A stretch of DNA of 64,000 bases from Adiantum capillus-veneris (Eukaryota > Streptophyta > Polypodiopsida > Polypodiales > Pteridaceae). The notes under the pieces are model-generated. The model saw only the letters and a program-made list of their open reading frames with translations. It did not search any database and had not been told where the DNA came from. The stretch spans positions 6,353,501 to 6,417,500 of the forward strand of contig CM043968.1 of assembly GCA_014529385.2 (NCBI GenBank), read 5' to 3'. The position numbers and the translations under genes are program-made. The stretch's first letter is position 1. The number at the start of each line of letters is the position of its first letter. Shown in pieces: positions 33,460 to 43,709 of this stretch.

Positions 33460-34453
33460 ATGAAAGCCAGGAAAGAACGAGAGCAAACAGCTCTATCGGA
33501 GGAGTTAAAACATACAAAGGACAGATTAGAGCGGTTAGAAGATCTAGCTAGCTTAAGCTCACACACCACGGCAACCATAGCACCCAAGGAAATAGCCGAG
33601 CCCAAAAGTGCAGGATCAGGAGGATCAGTACTAGCAGATAAGATACATGAGCAGTTGGAAGCACTTCTAAAGGCTTATGAAGCCAGACTTAGAACCAAAC
33701 CCGGGAACAAAGATGGATGACTTATCCATATGCTGAAATAGAAAAACAAAGGTTGGAAATGTGTAGAAAGATGATTGAAATAGCTCAATCATTGATGGAA
33801 GACCCGCTGGGTAAACCTGCAAATTGGCATGAAGTACCAGCTCCAACCCCTATCCAACCAACTTTAGAGGAACAAGTAGAAACGAAGGAAAGACTCAAGA
33901 ATGCCTATGAGTCCAGAGGAGAGCCTATCATAGTGCCAAATATAGCAGATGAGGCAAGTGATGGGTTCCAGCCTAAAACATTGACAGAAATGGGTAAGGG
34001 TTATAACAGTCTAGATGACCCGTGGAAACAAATCCGTGAGGCCAACGGAGCTAACAGAGTGAGTAACCACATGAACAACAAGGGAAAAGAGAAGAATGAG
34101 ACCTTACCTCCTATTGAAGAATTTGAGGCAAGGTCACAATGAACTTTGATATACATTCACAAGGGGGAGACCAGGGATCAATTAGTTCGAGGCACAGCCA
34201 AAAAGACTCGCTGAAAACTTTACCCTCTTACTTGGGAGAGTATGAAGACAAGTCTGAAGTGAGGGCAATCCCATCTCAAAGACTTTCTTCTAACAAAGTG
34301 ATGGATTCACAAGGGTTGATTGAGTTATGGTCCACCCCGATGGCATGCACAATCACATTAGCCGAACTCCTAAGGTTACGACCAAACATGTGGACCACAG
34401 TAGGTAAATGCCTAGAAAAATTTGGAGTGAAAGACCCCACCTCGAAGCTTTAG
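33460..34453 (+). CDS. Element E three small ORFs between gag and RT
   Basis: 33460-33720 is a charged, probably coiled-coil ORF (LKHTKDRLERLEDLA). 33717-34142 and 34139-34453 overlap their predecessors by ATGA, a chain of overlapping stops and starts. The last has ITLAELLRLRPNMWTTVGKC. No protease or N-terminal RT motifs are seen where they are expected. Confidence 0.45.
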
Positions 34454-34520
34454 GAAGGGATCAAAGAATTGGATAAGCCTCAACTAAACACCAATTGCAA
34501 GAGAGGATCAACACAAAACA

Positions 34521-35609
34521 GCATTTGCCACAGAATGGGGAATATATGCATATCGAGTTATGCCATTTGGCTTAACTAATGCCCCAGCTACCTTCCAAAG
34601 GTTAATGACGCACGCATTCAAAGAATACCTGAAAATATTCTTAGAAATATACATGGATGATCTTTGTGTACACTCTCTTTTACGAGAGGAACATATTGAC
34701 CATTTGCAAAAGGTATTTGAAAAATGCAGGACATATCGAATCTGTCTTAACCCGAAAAAGTGTATTTTTTTGGTTAGGCAAGGCCGCATCTTAGGACACA
34801 TTGTCTCAAGAAATGGCATAACCACTGACCTAGGCAAAGTCAAAGTCATAGTAGACCTGCCTAGGCCTACTTATGCGAAACAAGTGCAATCCTTCATGGG
34901 ACACTACGGGTATTATCGAAGATTCATATATATGTATGTAGGCATTGCACAACCTCTGTATCGTTTGCTAGTCAATTTCGACTGGACTGAAGAGTGTGAA
35001 ACTTCATTCCAAAAGCTGAGGGAAAACCTTGTATCAGCACCTGTACTTAAAGCACCAGATTGGGAAAAGATATTCCATGTCCACATTGATACTTCTGCAT
35101 ATGCAATCGGGAGTATTCTGGCTCAACCTGGGGACGGCACAATGGATTTTCTAGTTAGTTATGCCAGTCGACAGTTAAACAGTGTGGAAAAGAACTACAC
35201 AGCCACTGAAAGAGAAGGGTTAGGAATGATTTATGCTATAAAGAAATTTCGGCATTATCTGCTCGCAAACAAATTTGTGTTTTTCACAGATCATCAAGCT
35301 CTTTTGTATCTGGTAAATAAACCATGCAATACAAGGAGAATTGTACACTGGTTTATTATATTGCTAGAGTTTGATTTCACAGTGGTGGTCAAAAAGGGTA
35401 AAACTCATCTACGGGCGGATCATCTTTCAAGGATACACAACGGGGAAGCTCCTGAAGGAGTAGATGATGACATACCAGATGCTTATCTTTTCAATATTGA
35501 AACGATACCCAAATGGTCTGAGGAAATTGTTAGCATTCTTTCCTTTGGAGGTAGGTTTGATAATACGGAAAACAACAAACAATTCGACAAACAAAAAACT
35601 TCCAGTTGA
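34521..35609 (+). CDS. Element E RT (C-terminal half) and RNase H
   Basis: Starts inside RT at TAFATEWGIYAYRVMPFGL; everything N-terminal (about 150 residues) is missing. The catalytic box is YMDDLCVHS. Connection: FMGHYGYYRRFIYMYVG. RNase H: FHVHIDTSAYAIGSILAQPG, TEREGLGMIYAI and LRADHLSRIHNG. The frame is intact for 350 codons despite the missing N-terminus. Confidence 0.85.
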   Translation, partial: AFATEWGIYAYRVMPFGLTNAPATFQRLMTHAFKEYLKIFLEIYMDDLCVHSLLREEHIDHLQKVFEKCRTYRICLNPKKCIFLVRQGRILGHIVSRNGITTDLGKVKVIVDLPRPTYAKQVQSFMGHYGYYRRFIYMYVGIAQPLYRLLVNFDWTEECETSFQKLRENLVSAPVLKAPDWEKIFHVHIDTSAYAIGSILAQPGDGTMDFLVSYASRQLNSVEKNYTATEREGLGMIYAIKKFRHYLLANKFVFFTDHQALLYLVNKPCNTRRIVHWFIILLEFDFTVVVKKGKTHLRADHLSRIHNGEAPEGVDDDIPDAYLFNIETIPKWSEEIVSILSFGGRFDNTENNKQFDKQKTSS

Positions 35610-36338
35610 TTGCAGGACGGCTGTATCATCTAGGATCGGACCAAATTCTACGATTATGTATAAATCCGGAAGAATGTGATTGTTACCTTGAAGAAGCACA
35701 TGTCCAGGATTGTGCATTTCATTGTTCAACATTGAAAACACACCAGAGACTGAAACAGTTAGGGTTTTATTGGCCAACTATGTACGCGGACACACATGCT
35801 TATGTTAACAATTGTACTATATGTAGTGCCAAACGCCCAGTGGACCACGTGACATTGTTTCACGTAAACATTGCACCTGCATGGAGTCAATATATCATTG
35901 ATTTCTTAACCACCAGGATGTTTCCTGAAAACATAACAAGAGCACAGAAAAGGGCTATAGAACTAGAGGCTCGCGACTTTCAGTTAATTGAGAACCAACT
36001 CTATAAGCGAGGAAAGGACAATCAAATTAGAATCTGTGCAAGTGAAAGTGAATACCTGCTGATTCTAGAACATGCACATAACGGAATACGTGGAGGTCAT
36101 TTTTCGAGCGATAAGATGAAAAAAATTGTCTTAATCGTAGGAATATGGTGACCTACATTGCACATGGATGCTGAAGAGTTTGTAAAGCGTTGTGACGCAT
36201 GTCAGCGCACCAAGGTGCCAATAAATAAAGATGAGATGCCACTACGGCCAATGATGGGAGCAAGGGCATTAGCTGGGACATTGATTTTGTGGGACCTATT
36301 TCACCCCTGCATATCGCACCCATACCCAATATATCATT
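35606..36338 (+). CDS. Element E tandem integrase-type zinc modules
   Basis: Module 1: LIAGRLYHLGSDQILRLC-type lead, EEAHVQDCAFHCS, GFYWPTMYADTHAYV, CTICSAK. The linker WSQYIIDFLTTRMFPENI follows, then a second lead (QLIENQLYKRGKDNQIRIC) and module 2: EHAHNGIRGGHFSS, WPTLHMDAEEFVKRCDACQ. Module 2 crosses a TGA at 36149-36151 (GIW-stop, expected WWPT). Each would be an HHCC zinc domain that helps integrase multimerise on DNA ends. Confidence 0.7.
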
Positions 36339-37604
36339 GTGGCTATGGACTATCTCACAAAATGTGCAGAAGCCAAGGCAATGCAAAAAACAGATGCACG
36401 AACCACTGCACAATTTTTGTATGAGAATGTTTTTGTGCGATACGGTTTACCAATAGAAATTGTCAGTGATCGCGGAACACATTTTCTTAATGAAGTCATT
36501 GAATATCTACTAGAGGAATTCATACACAGAAAATTTGCTCCATATCATCCACAAGCAAATGGACAAGCTGAGGCCACAAATAAAACACTATGCACGGTTC
36601 TCACTAAAATTGTGTCAGAGTCAAGAACAGATTGGGATCAGCAACTACACTCAACACTCTGGGCATACAGGATCGCTTACAAAACATCGATAGGAACGAC
36701 ACCATACAACATGGTGTTTGGCCTAAATGCTATATTACCCATAGAGTTTTTAATTCCAACTCTACGAGTAGCGAAACGCTCAGAATGGACAGGGCATGAG
36801 CTCTCTTCAAGAATAGATGATCTTGAAAAGCTAGATGAACTTCTCTTGAGAGCTGTAGCTTTGATCTACGCTAAAAAGAGAAGACAAAAAGAGTTTTTCG
36901 ATAAGCATGTGCACACGAAAGAGTTGAAAACCGGTGATTATGTACTTGTTTATACTTTGAAGCAACATGCCAAGAAACTTAAAAAGCGAGGGATGGGACC
37001 CTTTGTGATTAGTGATCTATCACAAAGCGGAGAAGTCAAGCTTGCTACATTAGCAGATGAAGAAATGCCCAATTGGATTAGTGGATGTCGATTGAAGAAA
37101 TATCATTTACCACTAACACAGGATATGCTTCAACAAATCCATCAAGGAAAACAACGAATGGAGGAGAAACAGAGAGTACGAGAAGAAGCTCAAGCAGAAG
37201 AAAAAGAACGCATTGCAAAACAAAAACTTCTGCGACAACAAAAACTAGGTGGAGCACCATTGCGAATCAATGCCATTCGACTAACAACGTTGGATGAAGA
37301 CACAATGGAGCCAATAATTGCAATCAAAGTGGGTAGTAATCAAGTTCAATCGATGGCATTGCTTGATTCTGGAGCTCAAGCAAATTTGATCTCTTACGGA
37401 TTATACCAACAGCTCAAGTCCAAAGGTCAACTCCATCCTACTCCTCAAGTGCTGGAAAGTAGTACATCACACTCGTTGAAAACATTGGGATGGACTATAT
37501 TGCATGTACAAGTACATCAATATATCTACCCACACAAATTTTATGTAGTCGACGATGAAAGCACACAACACCCAATGTTGTTGGGACAACCTTGGCAAAA
37601 ATAA
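36339..37604 (+). CDS. Element E integrase core fused to a retropepsin-like domain
   Basis: The first catalytic Asp (GDIDFVGPIS) lies just upstream in another frame near 36280. This ORF has LTKCAEAKAMQKTDA, IVSDRGTHFLNEVIEYL (second Asp) and HPQANGQAEATNKTLC (Glu). The integrase C-terminus runs to about 37130, followed by a 45-residue charged helix (QRMEEKQRVREEAQAEEKER). The same frame then gives an aspartic-protease domain: SMALLDSGAQANLISYGLY and HPMLLGQPWQK, and past the TAA at 37602 YNVQIDWNANAVKI. Protease after integrase is the reverse of the usual Ty3 order. Confidence 0.8.
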   Translation: MAMDYLTKCAEAKAMQKTDARTTAQFLYENVFVRYGLPIEIVSDRGTHFLNEVIEYLLEEFIHRKFAPYHPQANGQAEATNKTLCTVLTKIVSESRTDWDQQLHSTLWAYRIAYKTSIGTTPYNMVFGLNAILPIEFLIPTLRVAKRSEWTGHELSSRIDDLEKLDELLLRAVALIYAKKRRQKEFFDKHVHTKELKTGDYVLVYTLKQHAKKLKKRGMGPFVISDLSQSGEVKLATLADEEMPNWISGCRLKKYHLPLTQDMLQQIHQGKQRMEEKQRVREEAQAEEKERIAKQKLLRQQKLGGAPLRINAIRLTTLDEDTMEPIIAIKVGSNQVQSMALLDSGAQANLISYGLYQQLKSKGQLHPTPQVLESSTSHSLKTLGWTILHVQVHQYIYPHKFYVVDDESTQHPMLLGQPWQK

Positions 37605-37712
37605 TACAATGTGCAGATAGATTGGAATGCGAATGCAGTCAAAATTCAGCATGCACAAGAACAATAGGTAATAGCCTTTGCTCAACAATACCGGAATAAT
37701 CAGCTGCCAACA

Positions 37713-38393
37713 ATGCAATCACTGGAAAAAGAGCCAAAAGCAAGAGTGCCACCAAAGAACTACATGATAACCAAGGCTAATAAACAGGTAAAAGCCAACC
37801 ATGCTAACTACATACATACAAAGTCACCAACCGCTGTGCAAAAATCTAGATTCCCAAAAAAAGGGAGACAAGTATGGATGCGGAAGGATAGAAATGACAT
37901 GGCATACCAAAAACAATACAACGGAAGAATTCAACTGAAGCAGATAGTTCAACCACAACCCAAGGGAATAAAACAAATATGGATCCCAAAGAAAGTGTTC
38001 AGAAATAACCCAAATGTTACTCGCAGTTGGATACCGAAACAAAAGCCAAAGGAACTCCCTTCAGTACAAGCAACATCAGAAGGCAGCCAGATGCATTTGC
38101 AAAAGGACAACCGACTTATGTGGATGCCAATCAGCAACACAACAGTGGCACCAAAGGAAGTAGCAAAAAACCTACAAAAATCGGCAATAACAAGCTACCA
38201 ATGGAAAGCAAAAGAGAGGCAGTCTATGGCCATTCTGGACAAGCCAATCCTCTCCAAGGAGACGACTACAGCTATATCAACAGTCGCGGCGAAGCAACTT
38301 ACTTTTGAAAAAAAGACAATCAAGCAAAGAGCAGTAGAGTTACAACTGTTACTTGCAAAGAAAACAGGAAACCTCGACGGCGAATGCCAATAA
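37713..38393 (+). CDS. Element E basic ORF with Trp-Pro repeats
   Basis: Very basic 226-codon ORF with recurring VWMRKD, IWIPKKVF, SWIPKQ and MWMPIS motifs spaced about 30-40 residues apart. Family unknown; nucleic-acid binding is plausible from the charge. Begins about 110 bp after the protease-like domain. Confidence 0.5.
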   Translation: MQSLEKEPKARVPPKNYMITKANKQVKANHANYIHTKSPTAVQKSRFPKKGRQVWMRKDRNDMAYQKQYNGRIQLKQIVQPQPKGIKQIWIPKKVFRNNPNVTRSWIPKQKPKELPSVQATSEGSQMHLQKDNRLMWMPISNTTVAPKEVAKNLQKSAITSYQWKAKERQSMAILDKPILSKETTTAISTVAAKQLTFEKKTIKQRAVELQLLLAKKTGNLDGECQ

Positions 38394-39268
38394 GCATTTT
38401 GCTAATACCCTTCTCTTGCACAACATTGATTTTTCCATGCATTGACCGAGTATGCATAAAATAGGGCCACATTACACGGCCAAGCATTAGCACAATTTTT
38501 TCAACCTCTGCACGGCACATACTTTGAGGCGATAACTTGTCATCAGGGAGGACTCCGGCTAGGGGGGGGGGGGGGAGGCATTCTCAAATGCGGACCTAAT
38601 GGCAGAAAGAGCAAAAAAGGGCATGATTTTCGACTATTTTTGAAGGGTTGTTGTTTAATTGCAAAATTTTCTGAACTAACCCAAGTACATATGCCCTTAT
38701 ACAACATGTATCTATAGGTATATGGGGCCAAATGCCGAATCAAGCCCCTAGGTGTGTGTATATAAATGAAAATAGCCATTTTTTGGGCAAAATATTGGTA
38801 AAATGGAGAAATCCGGCCATAAAAATTGCATGCGAGTGTATATAATGCTTTGCGGAGATGTTTTTTATTTATCATGGTTTTTGGGGATTTTTTGGGTTTG
38901 ATTTGCTATTTTTCTTTTAATTTTGCTAATTTTCGGTAGAAAAACTTCAAAAATACAAAAAGCAGGTGAAAAACGATCGTAATGAAAAACAAAAAATATG
39001 GGGATGATCAGTGACTATAGGACAACCTATGGTACAGTGAGGGTGCAATTATGAGAGTGGAGCGGAAAGCATGTTTTGGCCAGATTTTGACCGAAATGCC
39101 AAATTTCTGGTAAACAGGGCAAATGGAGTCCAAATCAAGAAATTTTTGAGCTTAAACCGCATCTCGCAAGAAGTTGGGAGCACATGTCAAATTTCATGAA
39201 AAGTGGTTTGGGGACCTCCATTATAAGAAATTTTCACCTCATTTTTAGCTCATTTTCACTATTGTCCT
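38394..39268 (+). other. Element E non-coding spacer with internal poly-G tract
   Basis: 875 bp without a supported ORF. A run of 14 G at 38562-38575 followed by AGG looks like a second, internal polypurine tract before the extra ORFs. Confidence 0.5.
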
Positions 39269-39952
39269 TTGAGAGATAGCTTCTGTCACCTAGAGCGAGC
39301 GGAACTTCCAACAGCTTCTACGACGCACATGACTACCCAACGGGCTTCAAACATGAGAGGATCTACGGCAGCCGCAAAGTCACCGGAAAAGAAGAAAAGG
39401 ATGACCATAAAGGATTATTTGGAAGAAGTAGAGCCCTTTGTCATACCGGAAGGAACTCTAAATCCAACCAGCACATGGATCCAAGAAGACCTGCTAGAGT
39501 CAAATGATCTAAAAATCTACCAAGGAGTGTTCAAGGACACCGAAGGAAATGTGATAGAGCTACCAATGCTACCGCGAGAACTCAATGAGTTCGTCAGAAG
39601 CAAGATGGCAGAGTACCTGGAGAAGATTGATCTCCACAATTACTTTGAAGCGGTGCCGGCAGGTATTGACATAAAAAGATTATGGGAATTTGTGACAACA
39701 ATAAAAGAAGACGGAGTGGCCCGAGTTACAGATCTACAGGGCAAGCCAAGCACTGAGATTCAAATCACAGAGAGAGTAGTGGCGGCTGCACTAGACCTCT
39801 CCAACAAAGGGGATAGTGTAACCAAAAGAAGAGACAAAGTAAAGGTGTACACCGAAAAGAAAGGCAAATATACCTTTGAAGACATTGCCAACCCCAAAGT
39901 GGCAATCATGAGTCAGCTATACAATCATTATTTCCATATGTGTACAAAGTGA
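39269..39952 (+). CDS. Element E extra ORF 1
   Basis: Better start MTTQRASNMRG (about 39329). Shows KKRMTIKDYLEEVEPFVIPE, LPRELNEFVRSKMAEYLEK and TEIQITERVVAAALDLSN, which resembles the helical 'putative plant transposon protein' regions downstream of pol in giant gypsy elements. This is an impression, not a match I can verify. A shift near 39950 continues the protein (TKVQNAAWSYNHNIHLGN). Confidence 0.5.
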   Translation: MRDSFCHLERAELPTASTTHMTTQRASNMRGSTAAAKSPEKKKRMTIKDYLEEVEPFVIPEGTLNPTSTWIQEDLLESNDLKIYQGVFKDTEGNVIELPMLPRELNEFVRSKMAEYLEKIDLHNYFEAVPAGIDIKRLWEFVTTIKEDGVARVTDLQGKPSTEIQITERVVAAALDLSNKGDSVTKRRDKVKVYTEKKGKYTFEDIANPKVAIMSQLYNHYFHMCTK

Positions 39953-40845
39953 CCACAAAAGTACAGAATGCCGCCTGGAGCTATAACCACAACATTCACC
40001 TGGGCAATGTAGAAAAGCAAGCCGAAGATCATCAATTATGCAGCTTATGTACATGATAATCTGGTGAAGATGGGTAACAAGAACCCCACATACATCGTGT
40101 CAGGTGAGCTAATCACTAAGGTGATTTATGGAGCATTTGGCACGCAAATGGAAGCTGGCCCGACCCTCCATCACAAAACGACTGGCTAAGGCTCAAGGAA
40201 GATAAGGAAGACGAATAGCCCAAAGCACCAAGGGTAGCAACCTGTTTGAAAGGCCGGTTAGAAACCGTGCAAGAAGAGCAGCCAGAGCTGAAGAAGGGAA
40301 AGAAAGAATCTGTCCAAGTGCGAGTAAAAGAGACGAAATCACAGAAAGCGGCTTGGCTAGAGCGGCTGATGGAAAGCTTTAAACTAGAAAGAGCCCTCAA
40401 AGGAGATTTAGACGAGCTATGGAAGCCGTCTCTAGAAGCAATGTCGGGATCATCCCGAAGGGTGCACAGAGACAGATTCGATGATTACATTAAGAATTTT
40501 GAGATTCTTGATGCCACGGCAGAGAATATCCCACATATACCCTTTACAAAAGAGGAAGTGGAGCAAGTACGACAGAAACTGCTAAAAGAGAAGGAAGGCC
40601 AAGAGAGAGAAAGGAAGACAGAGACTTTAAGAAAAAGCCGACAACTCCACCGGCTAGCCCTGAGTCCAGTCTGCCGCCCTCACCACTTCCTCGTAGCCCT
40701 CCACAAGAAGACAAAGAGGAGCAAGACCAACCAGAAAACCAAGAAGAGTCCAAGCAAGGGCAAAGCCATGAGCAAGAACCAAAGGCAGAGGCTAAGCCTA
40801 AAAGTGGGCAACCAGAGCCAAATGAATCATACAACACATTTCTAG
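39953..40845 (+). pseudogene. Element E extra ORF 2
   Basis: From about 40246 an open charged frame runs (KSQKAAWLERLMESFKLERA, FTKEEVEQVRQKLLKEKE), then Lys/Ser/Gln-rich. The first 290 bp is broken into short frames that continue extra ORF 1. Function unknown. Confidence 0.4.
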
Positions 40846-40924
40846 ACCTGCTAGCTGCCGGATATACAAAAGAAGAGGGTGCCACAGTCGCATTCGACTT
40901 GGCAAGCATGGGGCCAAAGAGCAA

Positions 40925-42007
40925 ATGCAAAGCATACGGTTAGTAGAGCTAATGGAGATGGCCACTGATACAGTGGACCTGCATCCGCCCACCAATGATT
41001 GGGATGTGGTGATGACAAAGCTAACTGAGCTCAGAGCACAGTCAATGGCCTCAGAAAGTGAAATGGAAACTCTCAAAGCCACTAAAGTGCAGATAAAGCT
41101 GGAAGTTAACACTTTACAAAAGCAAAGCCAAAGCCAGATAGAGCGAGAAGTAGAGCTACAAGACAGTCTGGCAAAGGCATTGCAAAGATGCCGGGAAACG
41201 GAAAGAGAAAATCAGGCAGCAATTCAAAGACTGCAAGGAGCCGAAGAAGAGTATAGACAACTCAACAAGTCATTGACAGATGCAGAGAGGGAAAGGGATA
41301 ACCTAACCCTACAACTTGCTGAGGAATCCAAGGAAGTTGAGGCCATGCGAAATGCAAAAGAAAAGGTAGAAATAGACCAGGAGGCTAGCCAGGATGAGGT
41401 CCTTGAGCTCAAGAACCAGCTTAAAGTTAAAGAACAAACCATCCAGCGGCTTCGAGCATCTCCTGCCAGAGTCAGAATGACTAGTTCGACTCACACCACT
41501 ACCGAAAGCCAGATTTATGAAGAACAAATGAAAGAGCTTCAGAAAGAATTGACTTTAGAGAAAAATCAAAGGTTGATGATGGCGGAAGGGTCGGTGGTTA
41601 TGCAAACACGCATGGAAGAAGAGCAGAAAGCAATGCAAGAGGAGCTAGAAATTGCCAAGAGAAAGCTCGAGGAGACGGAGAAGATAAACACCGAGTTGAA
41701 CGACCTCCTCGTGAACATGGGAGAGGAAGATGAAACAGCAAAACAGACATTCCTAAAGGAGATAGAAGAACTGAGAGGACAGCAGGCAGAAGAGCAGGCA
41801 GGCACAAGGCCGGCAACCATGGAAGGCATAGACCTGGAGAATGTGGCGGATCCTGTGGACACACCCATGCAAGAGGAAATCCTAGTAGGACCCTCTCAAG
41901 AGCCACAAGATCTCACACAAGAAGAGGAAGAGAAGCTGCGCAAGGCCATAGAGGTAGAAATAAGAGAAACGGCCAAGGAAGCCTTGGAATGGGTCCATGA
42001 CCATTAA
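40925..42007 (+). CDS. Element E extra ORF 3, long coiled coil
   Basis: 360 codons, heptad-rich from residue 30 to about 270 (for example LKATKVQIKLEVNTLQKQ), acidic at the C-terminus (LTQEEEEKLRKAIEVEIRE). No stop or frameshift. It overlaps the next ORF by 11 bp. A structural or envelope-position protein of the element is possible; there is no membrane segment or signal peptide, so I see no support for a true Env. Confidence 0.55.
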   Translation: MQSIRLVELMEMATDTVDLHPPTNDWDVVMTKLTELRAQSMASESEMETLKATKVQIKLEVNTLQKQSQSQIEREVELQDSLAKALQRCRETERENQAAIQRLQGAEEEYRQLNKSLTDAERERDNLTLQLAEESKEVEAMRNAKEKVEIDQEASQDEVLELKNQLKVKEQTIQRLRASPARVRMTSSTHTTTESQIYEEQMKELQKELTLEKNQRLMMAEGSVVMQTRMEEEQKAMQEELEIAKRKLEETEKINTELNDLLVNMGEEDETAKQTFLKEIEELRGQQAEEQAGTRPATMEGIDLENVADPVDTPMQEEILVGPSQEPQDLTQEEEEKLRKAIEVEIRETAKEALEWVHDH

Positions 42008-42650
42008 GAAGATAGACGCCAGCAATCTCCGGCGTGAATGGCTCCAGCCCTCTCTCCCATATCCTTTGCTAAAGTACAAAGCTGCCACCATCGACAAGAG
42101 GATTAGAGAAGAGCCAACAGTGCCACTCTACACAGCAGATATCTCCCAGCCTGAAGGGGCCAAGTTGATAGTCAACTCCCAACCCAGGTGGAGAAAGGCG
42201 TGGTTGACGAAATATCCACAGTACCTAATCCATTTGGTAGAGGCACCCAAAATCATCAGAGATAACCTAAGTTTCTGCCCTCTACCAAGGATACGGCCGT
42301 GGAATGCCGAGGAAATACTACAAATAAGCCAACCCACTTGGTTGAATTATCCGAAGATGCCAGGCTTGAATGCAGGCGAGAGAATAAGTGTTCAATACAT
42401 GGTGAAAACCCTAACGGACGCCATCAAATTGTTCACTGGCTCACCTGACCTTTCTTGCATAATGATAAGGAAGATCTGCAAAACCCTTTTGACAGTCTTC
42501 GAGACGTTCAAACCGGGCCAAGTGACAGACAGTATCTTCTTCTTTCAAGATACTTACAAATGTGCACATGATCTGTCTGGTCAGCCTTCAAAGGAGGTGA
42601 TACATGCATTGTATCAAAGGATCATGTTTTTGCCATCCTATAACCTCTAG
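41997..42650 (+). CDS. Element E extra ORF 4
   Basis: 217 codons, MTIKKIDASNLRREW, rich in aromatic and Pro residues (NAEEILQISQPTWLNYPKMP). The +1 overlap with ORF 3 suggests re-initiation or frameshift expression. After the TAG the frame stays readable to about 42770. Family unknown. Confidence 0.5.
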   Translation: MTIKKIDASNLRREWLQPSLPYPLLKYKAATIDKRIREEPTVPLYTADISQPEGAKLIVNSQPRWRKAWLTKYPQYLIHLVEAPKIIRDNLSFCPLPRIRPWNAEEILQISQPTWLNYPKMPGLNAGERISVQYMVKTLTDAIKLFTGSPDLSCIMIRKICKTLLTVFETFKPGQVTDSIFFFQDTYKCAHDLSGQPSKEVIHALYQRIMFLPSYNL

Positions 42651-42810
42651 GCCTTTGAAGAAGCGTTCTACACTGGCTTCTTCACCATCAACACTGATAT
42701 ATTCAGCCCAACACTGCTGGATTTACATGCAAGATACGAGTCGTTGCTCAAGATGCGCGAAACCATAAGATGAAGAACCAGCTCAACAGCCATGTCGGGG
42801 ACGACATGAG

Positions 42811-42825
42811 CAAGGAGGGGGGGAG
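42811..42825 (+). promoter_or_regulatory. Element E polypurine tract
   Basis: AAGGAGGGGGGGAG directly before TGTTAGAAGC of the 3' LTR. Confidence 0.88.
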
Positions 42826-43277
42826 TGTTAGAAGCTGGACACACCCTACTAACATTGATTACTCGACAGATTATCATTTTTTTGTAATTATTCATTTATT
42901 GAGAAAACTCGAGATTTCACCTTGTAAATATTGGGACTTACGGAAGTTTCCAGATTGTATCCCAGTTTTGACAGTTAGATTGAGTAGATGGTTGATTTGG
43001 AACTTTAGGGTTTGAGAATTGTAAGGTATTTATATCACTTTTTGACCTTAATGAAAAACCTTTGTCATTTTAAAGAAGTTTTGAAGTCTGTGAGTGAGCG
43101 TATTGTGTACGAGAGAGAGTGTGAGCTTCATCTTGACGCTACGTGTGTACTGGTGGTCGGAATCGAGTGCGGAGAAGTGCAGCGTGTTGCCCCCGACGAA
43201 AGCTATGCGCCGATACCTACATTGCGCACGTACAGTCTGGTTTTGCGAGCTCCATCTACGAGCTTCATCTGGTGATT
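42826..43277 (+). repeat. Element E 3' LTR, first half
   Basis: Matches 28260-28715. Breaks after ...CTGGTGATT, the target site of element F. Confidence 0.92.
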
Positions 43278-43308
43278 GGGTCAAAGCATGGTTTGGTGGT
43301 ACAAAAAG
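43278..43308 (+). repeat. Element F left terminal inverted repeat
   Basis: Begins GGGTCAAAGCATGGTTTGGT and continues GGTACAAAAAG; about 28 of 31 positions match the right end. Confidence 0.9.
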
Positions 43309-43616
43309 TAGTGTCCTTGACACAACATATGCTTGGTGGTTCTTGTGTGTAAAAACCATGGGCATTTTTTTGGAATTGGGGAGGGCAAATAAACTTCTTT
43401 TTTAAGTGGACGTTTTTTTAACTTTAGAAGCATGCAATCCTAAGAAGAGGTGGGGGTGACGGCGGGGCGGCGGGTGGGGTTACGGTTGGGAGCTTTCACT
43501 CCAGCACCTCTCTCTCTCTCTCCCTCCCTCCGTCGCACGTTCCTCTCCCTGTGTGTCTCTCTCAGTTTTGAACCTTCTCGCCTTCCTTGCCGCCTCCATA
43601 GCCACCGAGCTGCTGT

Positions 43617-43619
<3 letters not shown>

Positions 43620-43703
<84 letters not shown>
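43620..43703 (+). repeat. (TC)n tract in the transposase 5' UTR
   Basis: About 84 bp of (TC)n ending 6 bp before ATG 43710. Pyrimidine-rich leaders are common near plant promoters; here it is extreme. Confidence 0.85.
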
Positions 43704-43707
<4 letters not shown>

Positions 43708-43709
43708 AA

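Noticed and set aside
36158-36424. 88-codon ORF overlapping the integrase start as a separate gene
   Set aside because: It is the second zinc module of the integrase followed by an out-of-frame stretch; the integrase continues in another frame.
41224-41906. Ser-rich minus-strand ORFs opposite the coiled-coil ORF
   Set aside because: Shadow frames of an AAG/GAG-rich coding strand.
40925-42007. Coiled-coil ORF as a retroviral-type envelope
   Set aside because: No signal peptide, transmembrane segment or cleavage site; only its position resembles env-like ORFs.
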